A DNA stretch of 64,000 nt. Origin: Panaeolus papilionaceus. Taxonomy: Eukaryota; Basidiomycota; Agaricomycetes; Agaricales. Shown here in pieces: positions 21,188 through 33,440 of the stretch. The notes under the pieces are model-generated. The model did not search any database. It worked only from the letters and a program-made list of their open reading frames with translations, and was not told the DNA's origin. The translations under genes and the position numbers were made by a program. Position 1 is the stretch's first letter. Each line of letters begins with the position of its first letter. Where the stretch lies: NCBI GenBank assembly GCA_015501605.1, contig JADNRZ010000003.1, forward strand, positions 2,418,001-2,482,000, read 5' to 3'.

Positions 21188-24100
21188 TCATGTTTCAAAT
21201 TCAAATAGGATGAGTGAGAGCCACTCAACTGATCGATATGTTCTAAAGCGATCTGTTGTTTGACATCTTCTAAGGATAAATTCTGCTCACCATCAAAAAA
21301 GGTGTCACAGTTGTCTAAAGGGGGTAATGAGTTTCCGGGTGATTGAAATAACCTTTGTTGTCGTTGAGCATAATGATCATCTCGACTGTCCTTGCATTCA
21401 TGGAGCAATTGCATATTATCCATACATACCTGACATGATTGAGACCATGTTGGGGAATACTGGTGGAAATACTCAATAGAGTTACCATTCTTCCAACTGG
21501 ATAGTGTTCTGGGATCACGCCAGGGTTGGAAAAAGCAACACATTACAAAGCAATAAAAAGGATATACCTCTGGTTTGTCCCGCCTAGGTAAGCTATGTCC
21601 AATCGGATGTGGCAAGTTGCGATTGTTAGAAGGGAGGATTTGTAACCGTCTACATCGATATTGTGGATGTTCAGGTAAGAAATTCATATTGATACCAGTA
21701 TCCAAGGGGATCTGGTCATTTCCTGCATTGTCAGGGGCACCATATGTATCGTCTCGATATGTAAACATCTGCTCGCGGTCCTCAATAGACCCTGATGTGT
21801 GTAACTCGGATGATTCCTCAAACGAGGGATTTGATACTGAATTGTGATCATTGCCCTCATCTGTCAAGCTCGTTCGTAAAGGCCTCGATCGAAAAACCTT
21901 TTTATAATTTGCAATAAAGTCCCATAAATTACAATTTTCTAAATGTAAAGGTCTAAAGCAGTAGTCATCCATAAACGAAGGCTTACAAACCACAGCGCCC
22001 CCAGAATCAACCTCAAAGGGGATATCACGCTCCTCTGACACTTCTTCACCACCATTGACATCAGGTATATGGTCATAAGTATCTGTATATGTTAACTTGA
22101 ACCAGAAGAATGACTGTAACGGATGACTGAAATAGTGATCATTATGACCTAATAGACAAGCTGATATAAACTGCAATGGTAGTTCTTGACTGCTGAGTAA
22201 AGTGAACGCACACTTGTGAATCAAGTTCTTCGAATGAGTTACAAGGTCATCCTTGCGTGGGTCAAACTCATTTAGTTTACCCAATGCTATCTCTAAAGTG
22301 CTATAAGCCATATGAGCTTTCAATTCAGACTTAGTGATATAGTCTGTGATGTAATACAAAACCGCTTTTGCAGCAGTTCCGGATCCTACAAATTTGATAT
22401 CCATATTGCAGCGCATGGCCTCCAAAGTAGCTCAATTATAACTATTAACCATCCCATCGAGATGTTTGTACATTAAGGACCCAGTTTCAGAATCCACAAT
22501 GGTTTGTTCGCGATGATTAGAGGGATCTAAATCAAAACGACATGTCAGATCTGTAGATGTGTCAGTTTTATATTTGTAGCATGTATCCGAATGGTAATGA
22601 TGTTGACACTTTTCCGCTAAATGATGAATGTCATTAGCTCTCAAGTCATGGTTGCCTTGTTCAGAAGGGATAGGAGCTCCACAGATCGAACAAGGATGAT
22701 GAGTTGAAGATAAGGTATGCTGAAGGGGAATAGGATTGGGTGCGACTGAGGTGGATATACACACATCCAAGTAGCAGATGAGCTCTTCTTTAAATTCGTT
22801 ATTATGCAGTAGTAAGTCTTTCATCACATTAGGATTAAAGGAACCTTGGAGCCACACTAACATATGACAGTGTAAAGATCCTCTTCCTTGTGTTTCAACG
22901 CAACCATAATAGCTGGCAGCACGTCCCAACACACCCACTGGGTTATCAGAATCCCTATAATAGAACTTCAGAAGACAATGGAAAAATCCACGCATATATA
23001 AATCGAAAAATGAAGAAGCTTTTACCGGGTTTTCGGCTACAAATTTCGCCTGTGTGAAGTAGTCAGGTACATCATTAGAAGTCATATTATCTAAATTGAA
23101 TTTGTTGCCTAGCATAAACCGTAAAACAGGGCTATAGATATCAGCAGGATTTAAGGTGATATAAAATGATGGCAATCCAAGGGAAATCATATAAGATTTA
23201 ATCTCATTTCGCATTCGGAACTTTGACGACGCTGAACTAGGTACTTGATTAGTAGCTACATTGATTTCTTGTAGTAATTGGGAAATAAGTTTCTCTTGAG
23301 GAGTAAGATTGTAAATATCATTACCTTCCCGCAATTTTTCAGCATAAGCACCCACATCTTTGGGGGATATATCATTGAATTTTAAAGCGAAATTCTGAAA
23401 TTTCTTACTCTTCACTTTATTACTGGCAAATAATAAGACATTACGACGTTGTAGCATGTTAAATACAACCAATATGAATGTTGGGTGTACTTGAAAAGCA
23501 GTATTGTGTCGTTGAAGGAGAGCCCGTATTTGTTTATCAATGGCTAAGGGTGTGGTATGCTTATGGTTTTCAAAACCACCTAAACCAAAAGGATATAAAG
23601 TAGGATAAAGCATAGGAAATAAATAAGGGTTATTAAATTCATTTGAGGGCTGTTCATCATGGCTGATCTGAACGAAGGGCTTTCCAGTTTTCAGGTGTTG
23701 TGCTGCTGCTGCTCTAATTTCTGCAGGACTTGCACCTACAGTCAAGTCAGGGACGCATAAGCGCTCAAACTGTACGTCATCAGGATCACTTACACGTGCG
23801 TTGGATTGCACATGAGACAGTTCATACCTGGACATCAAACTTAAAGCAGGAAGGACATTATGATAGCGATGAACAGTTACAGGGAGATAGTGTTCATCGG
23901 GCAAAGATATCAGTAATTCCTCGTTAATTTCAATATTAGAATACAATGAATTATGCATTCTCAACCATTCTAATGCTAAATGTACCTGATGAGGGCGTAC
24001 GAGTAATGGTTTCGCTTTCTGAAGGATCCACTGATCCAACGGCTGACTTGAACCAATGAAGATCACACACATAGGTGCACTGAGCTCCGATAAATTAGGA

Positions 24101-24901
24101 GGTAATATAGACGCAATAGTTTCCACAGATTGAGGAAAAACCACAATATTACCTTTCAAACCCCTTTGCGACAACGAATTCCCACGAGAACCACGAACCT
24201 CCGTTAACTGAATTACTGTTATTTTCGCACGACATCGAGAAATCATGGCTTCCTCAACCACAGTAAGATTTTGTAGCTCTATAGGACAAGGACCAGTGTA
24301 GTTATGATTACAAAGAGTGTAAGTACTAAGGAGGCACTCGATCTGAAGTCAAATATGAATAACACGAAGGACAAAGAGTTAACATGGGAGTCCCACTATA
24401 GTCTAGGGAATAGCCAGGTCTATAAATGACAGTACCATACAGCAATTCTGGAGGACAGCAGTCGTCATCCCACCGACTGATATTGGGATACTTGTTATCA
24501 ACAACTCTATATTGGTTATCAAGTCTGTATCGAGGGGTCAGCAACAACTGTAAATTAATCGAGTCATATCGAATTATTTGAATAGAGGACCTCAGAAATG
24601 AGCGAGAACAACAACCGCAAGGACTCTGTCTCAGTTCAGCTGACAAGGTAAAAGCACGAAAATTGCAAATACAATTATCAAGAACCTCTGTGGATATCTC
24701 AGGGGGCCACTCATTATTGCGACTAGAGGAAGCATTAACAGGACTATTGTTAGAGCTGGGGCCTGAAAGTTGATCTTCAACGCGACGAAGGAAACTGTAA
24801 AACAAACTCATTATGGATGGTGACAGTGTATTTAATGGGATGTTATACTGAATAGCCTCAAAAAGCATTCGATACTCATCCACATCGGCGATTGACTTCA
24901 A
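21188..24901 (-). pseudogene. Helitron Rep N-terminal half (DUF6570-like, HUH, Y2)
   Basis: N-terminal half of the RepHel protein. It begins near 24901 with a Cys-containing region (SPCGCCSRS, LTLCPSC) and a DUF6570-like stretch (IELQNLTVVEEAMISRCRAKITV). The Helitron-like N domain follows (VHRYHNVLPAL...NPYLFPMLYPTLYPFGLGG). The HUH motif is GSLHCHMLVW near 22865, and the tyrosine motif is YYITDYITK near 22340. A one-base frameshift lies near 24325. A TGA at 22432-22434 replaces the residue before ATLEAMRCN (CGA the simplest ancestor). The C-terminal part (22000-21200) is acidic and polar and runs up to the LTR insertion. Rep would nick and join DNA at the Helitron ends; this copy cannot make a full protein. 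Confidence 0.85.
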
Positions 24902-24922
24902 ATAGTGAAGGAAATTAATACG

Positions 24923-25801
24923 CTAAAGAGAAAAATAACTGTCAGAATCAAGACAACAACGTGTAAGAACATGAGCACCTTGATATCGATTATAGCCACA
25001 AATGAATACACTGTATTGAAAACAGCTACGGTTTGTCAGGCACTGATGATAACAATCCCTGGAAACAATGTGATGCAATAGAGCGACATGGTAAATGAGA
25101 GGAGGGGATCCACTTATAAGAGGATTTACAGCAACCAGATGCTTGTCACAAACACGCTGCATTACGATAAGAGGCTGCCGAGCATAACCATCAAATGTAT
25201 GGACAAAGTCATACAATACACAACGAATATATTCATCAGAAGATATACCACTGGAGGATTGAACTGCCTCTCGAGAAAAAATCATAAAAAAATATTCCTG
25301 TTGTTGGCATTGAGCGACTGATACAGATATGTTGAGCATTTGAATCAAGCTAAAAACACAATCCACATTTATGTGCTCAAGAGAATACTGTGCTAAAGAC
25401 ACAAAAAGAGCTACTAAGTAGATATTTTTCAAACTGAAATGTTGCCGATTATACAGACAAGAAGGAGAAAGGGTATTACCCTCACCATCACGAAAACACG
25501 AACTGAGAGATAGGTGTCCAACTAAAATGGAAATGCCATCATTGTGCTGGATATCTGGATGAAAAGTAATACCATGCATTTCACACGAGTTTCTCACAAA
25601 GCTGATATTCGATGAAAAGAGTTGACGGATAAACTCAAGTATACTAAAATCATGGTCTCGTAGGTGTGAATGAGACGACGAATCTTCAATCCCACAGTGC
25701 TGCAAGACTGCAGATAAATGATATTGTTTGTCGGTCGTCAAATTATTAACGATGCGTGCTCGTAATACAGAGCAACAGAGAGACATGGTAACTGGATGCA
25801 A
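24923..25801 (-). CDS. Unknown ORF upstream of Helitron Rep
   Basis: An ORF of 292 residues on the Rep strand, just upstream of Rep. It is rich in Ser, His, Cys and hydrophobic residues (NIYLVALFVSLAQYSLEHINVDCVF, YDFVHTFDGYARQPLIVMQ, NRSCFQYSVFICGYN). I recognise no family. The same-strand position and small spacing suggest it is carried by the Helitron, either as an accessory gene or as a 5' part of the Rep gene separated by introns or mutations. It has no stop inside, unlike Rep and helicase. Confidence 0.45.
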   Translation of the reverse strand: MHPVTMSLCCSVLRARIVNNLTTDKQYHLSAVLQHCGIEDSSSHSHLRDHDFSILEFIRQLFSSNISFVRNSCEMHGITFHPDIQHNDGISILVGHLSLSSCFRDGEGNTLSPSCLYNRQHFSLKNIYLVALFVSLAQYSLEHINVDCVFSLIQMLNISVSVAQCQQQEYFFMIFSREAVQSSSGISSDEYIRCVLYDFVHTFDGYARQPLIVMQRVCDKHLVAVNPLISGSPPLIYHVALLHHIVSRDCYHQCLTNRSCFQYSVFICGYNRYQGAHVLTRCCLDSDSYFSL

Positions 25802-26283
25802 ATATTAGACCGAATAGTCATTACACTGTAAAATAACTTGCCTTGCATCGAGGATAGGTAGAAGGATCGAGCAAGTCCCTCATTTTCCATACGGATTAAA
25901 CTGTACATAGCATTCCCAATGTATACATCATAACCAGCATCGACGGAAATGACGATCACAGTGCAAGGACAATGAGAGAGGTTGCTGTGATCAAAGCAAG
26001 TCAAGGTGTTAGTTATACTTGCGCCTTCTAAGAGCCGGCAGCCCATGCGAGCCACACAAGATGATGTAATGAAGGAAGCAGAAAAGGAAGGAATCAAACT
26101 CAACCTGACAGGTTCATTACCAAAAAGGAAGTGCATTGTAAGACGAATGCTGGAGTGAGTTCGCGACTTGAAAATATACAACAGACAAATATTTTTATTT
26201 CTGCGCATTATAACCAAACGATAGAAAGTAAATACACAAAAACGATGACGCGTAAACACCATATCCATTGGTGATGGAGTCAT
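25738..26283 (-). CDS. Unknown ORF at Helitron 5' side
   Basis: An ORF of 181 residues overlapping the start of the next ORF by 64 bp in another frame. It is Cys- and Ser-rich (FITSSCVARMGCRLLEG, HCPCTVIVISVDAGYDVYIG). No family is recognised. It may be the first exon of the ORF that follows, or the remains of the Helitron 5' region. Only its orientation and location tie it to the Helitron. Confidence 0.35.
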   Translation of the reverse strand: MTPSPMDMVFTRHRFCVFTFYRLVIMRRNKNICLLYIFKSRTHSSIRLTMHFLFGNEPVRLSLIPSFSASFITSSCVARMGCRLLEGASITNTLTCFDHSNLSHCPCTVIVISVDAGYDVYIGNAMYSLIRMENEGLARSFYLSSMQGKLFYSVMTIRSNICIQLPCLSVALYYEHASLII

Positions 26284-26574
26284 AACAGCAAGCCGACTCG
26301 AACGGCATCAAAACGGCCCAGGCGGCAACCACCGAAATGGGTTCAAATCTATTGTCGAGATCAAATACAAATCATAACATTGAGTTTTGTGGAGCAAACG
26401 CACGGATCAATGAAACCCCATATCGCACATTTTTGCGTGGGGGGAACAACACAGCCCAGTACTAACGTACCGGGAATCCTGATGCCAGCGCCTGTCACCG
26501 AGCCACTTGACGTTCTTGTATAAAATTCCTTTCTCCGCAGCAATTCGGAGCAACACCTTGTTACTGCACACGCT

Positions 26575-28397
26575 ATGGCGCTATCTGTGTTTTTCTCTTT
26601 TGGTTCCGTCTTTGTCGCTCTCATAGTCCTTCCTGGAAACTCGTGCTCCAATACCCTCTCTGCACCGTGTGATGTGGAGGTGGATAATGGATAATAAGGG
26701 ATGGAAATACATGTTGGTAGCGCTTGGTATGATTGTGGATTTCTTTCTTAACTCTTCTTTCTTTTTTCCCTCTTTTTATACATACACATTTTCGTCTGTT
26801 TTTATCATTCTCTCACAACCAAACGCTTACCCACACCCCCACACAGACCCTCTCAATGTTCCTCGCCCGCATCGTCTTTTTCCGCCTACATGAGTCACCG
26901 CGGTACCTCGTACACGCAGGGAGACCGCAGGAGGCACTGAGGTCTCTCCAAGAAATTTCCAAATTTAATGGGACGAATATCCTTATTGAGTTGGAAGATG
27001 TGCGGGATCAGCCCTTGGTGGTACCGAGGACGCAGTCGCCCACTCAGTCCGAGTCAACGACCCGCCCGAGAGCAGATTCGACAACGATATTCGACGCCAA
27101 TGCCTACGTCCCCTCGTCGCTAAATGGCCCACCGACGAGACACTCCGGCCAATTCAAATGGGAGCGTGGAGAATGGGAATATCGTCACGCAGTACGCGTC
27201 AACTAGGCAGACGCCGAGTGTGGATGCGTAAGTGGGGATGGGATGAGTGGATTGTCATCAGCAGCGAGGAAGGAGGCTTCCAGCTCTGACGCTACAACAT
27301 CCTCTCCCGAAAACGCAGAAGGGAGGCCTACGCCCCGACCCCGACCCTCCCTCACGCCCTCTCATTCCCGCCGCAACACCCGGTCGTCGTCATTCTACGA
27401 CACCCGCTCCCAGAAGCTGCTGCACAAATGGGTGAGAAGGCCGCTCGCGGCGTGGTGGGAACGCGTCATGATGGTGCTTGAGCCGGAGTGGGTGCTGACG
27501 ACTGTGATTGTGTGGGGTGTGTGGGGGGCGATGAGTTTAGGTGGGTGTTATTTCCCTCAATCGTCTCTTTACATGCCCGCTTGGGAGATAAGGGTATTGA
27601 AGCTGAAATTTTATTTTTATTCTAATAGCGTTTACGATGTTCAATGTCTATCTACCTAAACTACTCGAAACCCGTGGGCGAACGGGTGAAGGGGAGAGGG
27701 GGCTGGAGGAGAGTTTGTGGGATGTTGTTATTTTCACGTTGGGCGGGACGCCGGGGGCTTTGGTATGTTTCTTCACCCATCCTTTCTTTTCCCCATCCTT
27801 ACTTCCCCTATTCTGATTTTTTTTTCCCTCTCACTTTCTTCTCTTTATGAAAATTTCATCCACAAATCTGACCTGCAAAAACCCCTAGCTCGGCGCCTAC
27901 CTAGTCGAATCCTCCCTCGGGCGCAAATGGTCCCTCGCAGCAAGCACATTCGTGACAGCGCTCTGCTGTTTGGCCTTTGCGATGGTGGAGGAGCGGTGGG
28001 CTGTGCGAGTGAGCACGGTCAGTGTTGGGTTGAGTGCGACGACGATGTGGGCGGTGCTGTATGGGTGGACGCCGGAGATATTTGGAACCAAAGGTGCGTT
28101 CGTAAAGTTATGATGCTGGTGGATGGAGTGCTGATGTGGGGTGTGAAATAGTGAGGGGGACGGCGTGTGGGATTGCGAGTGCTTTGTCCAGGATGTCAGT
28201 CTTTCTTTTCTAACTCTTATATTACAATGACTGACAAACCCAACAGAGGCGGCATGATCGCCCCCATCCTCGGTGGCATCCTCATAGGAATCGATAACGC
28301 CCTGCCAGTGTACGCGAGTGTGGTTGTGTTTGTTGTGGCGGGCGTGGGGGTGGTTGGGGTTAGGGAAGGGGGGCGAAGCAAGGGAAGGGGGAAGTGA
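26575..28397 (+). pseudogene. SVOP-like MFS transporter, N-terminally truncated and frameshifted
   Basis: The C-terminal two-thirds of a major-facilitator membrane transporter of the SVOP/sugar-porter-like type found in fungi. Readable exons give ALSVFFSFGSVFVAL, then GWKYMLVALGM, then MFLARIVFFRLHESPRYLVHAG (the typical ESPRYLV region between the two halves). After these come a polar loop, PEWVLTTVIVWGVWGAMSLG, the later helices, and TPEIFGTKVRGTACGIASALSRM-GGMIAPILGG at the end. Helices 1-5 or so are absent; the sequence upstream is unrelated and the Helitron lies there. A 7-bp tandem duplication (TGGATAA twice at 26681-26694) breaks the frame; with one copy removed the frame reads VDNKGWKYM. 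Both defects make it a pseudogene. Confidence 0.75.
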
Positions 28398-29699
28398 GCT
28401 GTTGGTGGGCTAGAGGAGGAGAAGGGAGGGAAGTAGAACTAGAGTGGGGAGTAGAAGGGGGTAGAGTGGTATAGAAAAACTAAAGAGAGACGAAGAAAGT
28501 GTAGAAAAGAGGAGGAATGAGTCTTGTCGTTCATCTGGATCGTTCAGCATCATCGCAATACCCACCATCGTCGTGCTGCAGTTACAATTGTTACCCGCAC
28601 CATATTATCATATGCAACTTATTTCATGATCATGGACATTTTACGATATTTATTAATTGATTTTATGTACTATACTACTACTTAGTAGATAAATTATCTA
28701 AATGTAACATCGATATCGCCCAATGGCAGATGTTACTTGTATTCGCTCGTTCGTTGGAAAGGGCAAATCGTTGGAGACTCGGGAGAGAGCTCTACATAGG
28801 TATGCAAGTAGGTGTAAACGTCATTGTCAGGGTAACATTCTGAATCTCAAAGGAAGCAGATCACGCATCGTATTGCAGCCGTCATCTCGGTAGAAACATA
28901 GGGGCTCTTCCAGTGCTTCTCTCCGAATGGTCACAACCACCACTACTAGCAGGAGGGTTTGTGAAGTACCCGCATCCAGTTGTGCTATATTTTACTCTGA
29001 GAAGGTGAAGGCCGTGTGGAACTGTTGATGAGGGTCGGAAGTTGTTGAGGTTTACGTTTAGGAGAAACTTGGTAGTAGGTGGTGTGAGCCGGCAATCATT
29101 GTCAATAGTGAAGATGATGCGCCGCATTTTTATATGAATTTAACATTTAATGAGGTAGGATCTAAGCGAACAGGACTGGGAGTTATGGGCGTCTATCTCA
29201 GATCCTCATATTTGCAAAACGGACATAAGCTCTCATGCACGCTATCCAGGCTTGGTCATATCGCAGTGCGCTGGACTGTGAGGGTACGCACTCATGCTGA
29301 GCAAAGCGGTGATTGCCGGGTGACGAGGGTTTGCATCCGTAGTCTAAATTTAGACTTGGACTTGAACTTCGACCTCAACTTGCACCACTCAGCCCCTGAG
29401 GTCCATTTTAGATTCGAAGAAGAACTTGAAATCTCCGCTATAGTGGAATACATCTGGTTATACTCCTATTCTACATTCTACCCGTTGAGCAGGTCAAGTC
29501 AAATGACCCATCATATGGATTGAAGCTGGGTTTTACGGACCGCCCTTGACACTGGAGTTGAATACGAACTATCATCTGTGATTGAATGCCGAATCTTGAC
29601 GGTGACTTGGGACATATAGGGGGAGGGTTTGTAGGCCTCAACTTCATGGTACTTTTTTTGTGCGGTCCGGGGTCTTGTGATCGCGTGCATTACCAGGGA
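28398..29699. other. Intergenic stretch
   Basis: 1.3 kb between the MFS remnant and the glycosidase gene. Short ORFs (for example 29134-29523 with a Leu/Asp/Asn repeat) have no recognisable domain. No RNA gene or transposon end was seen. Confidence 0.4.
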
Positions 29700-29706
29700 T
29701 ATATAA
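29700..29706 (+). promoter_or_regulatory. TATA-like box of the GH127 gene
   Basis: TATATAA lies about 42-48 bp before the ATG at 29748. The spacing is short but plausible for a fungal core promoter. It is the clearest TATA element seen near a host gene here. Confidence 0.4.
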
Positions 29707-29747
29707 GACGGAAGGCGTTTAGTTGTAGTTTGTGTTAGGTCTACGAG

Positions 29748-32700
29748 ATGGTACGTTTCCTCTCTGAATACTTACAGTTACACAGGCGTCTGATTTTACT
29801 TCTAATTAGAAAGTACTCTTAGTCGCTACATTGGCATTACAAGCCATCCGGTCTACGTTTGGTGCATGTATGTCTTTCACCATTTTCACTTGCATATCTA
29901 TTGCTTGAAATAACTACTCATAACTTCAAATAACCAGTACAACCTCCCAAATTTACCCGACCCCCCATTTCCACTATCAAACCCCTGGGATGGGCACTTG
30001 ACCAGGGACGCGTTCAGGCTAATGGACTTGCGGGACATCTCTATGAATTCGGGAGCTAGTATGTTACATGACTCCCCGATGGTACTTCATACTGATCATA
30101 TTATAGCGTCCACGGCTCTATCTGGGTCGAAGGCGGATCCATCGAGTACAGTGCCATGCACGAGGCTGCTCCGTATTGGTTGTAAGTGTCCTCCCTCCCC
30201 CTTTACAACATCATCCCCATCCCCATACCTCATACTCACCCATCCTTGTACACAGCAACGGCATGGTCGCGCTCGCATTCCAAATCGGGGACAGCAGGCT
30301 CATAAGTCAAGTCCGGTCGTTCCTTGATTGGACACTCGCCCACCAAGGCTCCGATGGTTGGATTGGGCCAGAACCGTATGTGCCCAATGCGAATCCGCCG
30401 CGGTTGGTATGGCCGAGGTATCTTGTGCTGTTGGGTTTAATTGTGAGTTCAGACTCTTCATTAGCTATGGTCTAATGTGGGGATTACTGACCCTACGTTT
30501 TTGGTGAACCATGTAGCAATACGCAGAAGCCGACCCCAGTCAGGCTTCGCGTATCATCACTGCGATCCATAAGTTCGCAGCGTTGTGCAATACTCTGTGG
30601 AAGAATAATCAACAAGGCACACCGTCGAATGGGTTCGAGTTTCAATATCAGTACGTGCGTTGGGAAGAGGTGGGTTACTCTTTTTTCAGTGTAAATCATG
30701 ATCCTGGGTTGCTGATGTGGCCGTTTTTGTTGCTGGTTTTTAGCTTGTATACTCCCTTGAATGGCTTTATGATAATGCTCCTCAAGGTATTTATTCTCTT
30801 TCTTGTGATTATCGGATAAATGTTGAGAGGAAAAAATAGGAAAGGAATCTCAGTTGCTCGAGACAATGCAACTCGTCCGCAACCAGGGATACTCCTGGAA
30901 GAGTAAATGGTTCACCGACGCTGCGTTCCCGAAGCAGGCTGTGACTAGTACGAATTCGCAAACGTACGTTGCGTCCCACATCCCCTTTGATTCCATCTCA
31001 TTTATACTTGAACAGTCATGGTGTTAACACAGCAGAAGGTCTGTCCCTGTCAACCCCATCACGTCAAGACCGCATTCTGATGCCGTTGCTTTTCATAGCC
31101 CTCAAATCTGAAGCACTCGCCTGGAGATTCACAAATGACCAAACCGACATCCAAAGCACGATTAACCGTCTGGACATGCTTTACAAATACCATGGTCAAG
31201 CTTCCGGTATGTGTCTTTTCTCTTGGATTTATTTCTGTTAGTAGGCAAAGACACGATCTGACGGTTTTTTTCCTTTTGAAAAGGTACGTTCTCTGCTGAT
31301 GAGCACATGGCCGGTTTGGACCCATCCCGAGGGTGAGCTTCTGTTTCTTTGTTGAATTTCTCCCCTATTACATGCAACTAATGGTTTTTTTTTTTCTTTC
31401 AAATAGCACTGAGCTTTGCGCTGTCGTGTAAGCCGTCCTCAGCCTATGAACCCCCAGATACGCGTCTGACACTATTCTTGATTTATCCAGCGAGCAAATC
31501 TTCTCCCTTGCTACCGTTTACTCTATTCTGGGTAACAACTCTGTTGCTGATCGAGTTGAGAAATTGGGTGAGCTTTTTTGTCACCTAGTGTGAATGAAGA
31601 AACTAAAGCAGAATCTTTCCTTTAGCCTACAATGCCCTTCCTGCTACCATGCTGCATGACTGGACTGGTAAGTCTCTGATGATTGGTACTTAATCGTCGT
31701 TGTGCTAATATGTATGTGGATTTTTAGCGCACCAATACGATCAGCAGGGTGCGTACCCTTTATCATGACGGTCTTCGGAGCTAAAATGTTGAAAATACTT
31801 ATTTCAGTTAATCAAATCTGGGCTCAGAACATGAACCCTGCACCTTGGGGTACCAACAGTGGTGGCTCTAACATTTACGGATTCGAGCCGTACGTTTGCC
31901 CTTTCATCCAAATTCCAACAAAAGCCAATTGAGATACTAACACTGGCCATTGCTCACTAGGAACTACCCCTGCTGCACTGTCAACCATCCTCAAGGATAC
32001 CCCAAATTCTGGTACCACACCTTCATGATTGACAACTCTGATAAGTCCTTGGTCCACGTCTTACTCGGACCTTCTAAGTTCACTGGGGATGTTGGGTCTG
32101 GCAATCATGTTACTGGTGCGTTATCTTCTCTTTATCCTTCCTGTAATGGAATGACACTGATGCATGGACCACCTTGGATAAATCTACAATAGTCACCGCC
32201 GACACCCTCTACCCATTCGGTCTATCCATCAAGTACACCATCACCGCGACTTCAGCCTTCAAATTCAAAGTTCGCATCCCTGATTGGGCCAAGAACGGCC
32301 AGACGAAGTATACAGTTGACGGGGGTAGTGCTGCTGTGGTTTCCCCTGATTCGAATTCATTCCAGTCGATTTCGGTGGGTCCTCGCCTTTCTAATGATGT
32401 TGTTTTGATTTTGACTTTGCTGATAAATGTTGGGCCTCACGAGTAGGCTAAAGCTGGCACTACCTCTGTTGTCGTGACGTTCTCTGCACCTCTGAAGGTC
32501 GAGACGAGGTATAACAAGGCTGTGGCTATTTCTCGTGGACCTTTGCTGTATGCTCTTGAGTTGAGCTACAGTGATACTGTTACGACTGGTGCTAGGTCCG
32601 TGTCGCTTTCAGGCTGTCTGTTTTTTAGCGTGCTCAATTTCCTTTCCTTCGTTGATTTATAGGAGCGGACAAGCTCTTAACGATGTTCGCAGGTTGTACC

Positions 32701-33111
32701 CTAACGCACCTTCCCAGTACTTGACTTCCGTAGGTATCTTATTTACCTCTCATAACACCACGCTAACGAATACATCGCTTTTAGACCGATCCAAACACTA
32801 AAGATCACAAACTCCTCCCTACCACCGAATGGCGCGTCGCAATCGACCCATCCACCATCCAAGTCATCGACAACTCTGCATCAACCAGCACGATGCCGTA
32901 CTACGCCTGGGCCCCTGGCTCGCCCCCTGTTTCCATGAGCGTCAGCGCATGCCAGATCAACTGGGGCTTGACGAAGGGCACGGCTAGTGCGCCGCCCGTT
33001 AGCCCGAATGCGTGTGTGGGCAAGGTGTTCAAGGCCAAGTTGGTGCCGTTTGGTGCTGCCAAGTTGAGGCTTGGGGAGATTCCGACTATGCAGGCTAGTT
33101 TGTATCCTTGA
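29748..33111 (+). CDS. Secreted GH127-type beta-L-arabinofuranosidase (DUF1680)
   Basis: A spliced gene of more than ten exons. The ATG is followed at once by an intron. The next exon gives KVLLVATLALQAIRSTFGA, a signal peptide, so the enzyme is probably secreted. The body matches the GH127/DUF1680 barrel: PPISTIKPLGWALDQGRVQA, IEYSAMHEAAPYWLNGMVALA, DGWIGPEPYVP, GVNTAEGLS. In GH127 enzymes a zinc-bound cysteine is the nucleophile, with the metal held by Glu and three Cys. The equivalents here are ELC (from TELCAVVEQIFSLATVYSI) and the CC in YPCCTVNHPQGYPKFW. A beta-sandwich C-terminus follows (KVRIPDWAK, ISRGPLLYALEL) and the stop is TGA at 33109-33111. Family members release L-arabinofuranose from plant glycans; the exact substrate is not inferable. 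Confidence 0.85.
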
Positions 33112-33440
33112 TTGATGATTGGTCGTTGTTTTTGTTTGTCGTTATAATTTCTGCTTGATTACAATGTCTACTTTTCATACCTCGAACACGGAGTTCTCGA
33201 GCCGGCGACAAATGAAATATTCGACTGTATAATACAAGGAAAAATGAATAGGGAATATGAAATAAAGTGTCTGGTCACTCTACAATAAGGCGCGAGACAG
33301 AGACCTCTCCCCGAACATTAGAGTTAGAAACATCTGAAGATCAAGGGAGGTGTTTCACTCCGGGCACCACTCTAAGACTTGAGCGGCTGAAGTAATAGAG
33401 CTCGAGGACTGTCCCTGCTCATTCTTTATATTCTACCACC

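Larger units (their letters stand above)
15235..26283 (-). mobile_element. Inactivated Helitron, split by an LTR retrotransposon
   Basis: Minus-strand order is two unknown ORFs (26283-24923), a DUF6570-like and Helitron Rep region (24901-21188), the inserted LTR element (21187-17111), then a pre-helicase segment and Pif1-type helicase (17072-15235). The HUH motif (LHCHMLVW), the tyrosine motif (YYITDYITK) and Walker A (GGPGGTGKST) are all readable, which identifies a rolling-circle Helitron. It is dead: several TGA codons, two frameshifts and the LTR insertion. The exact TC and CTRR termini were not determined, so these limits are those of the coding region. Confidence 0.88.
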
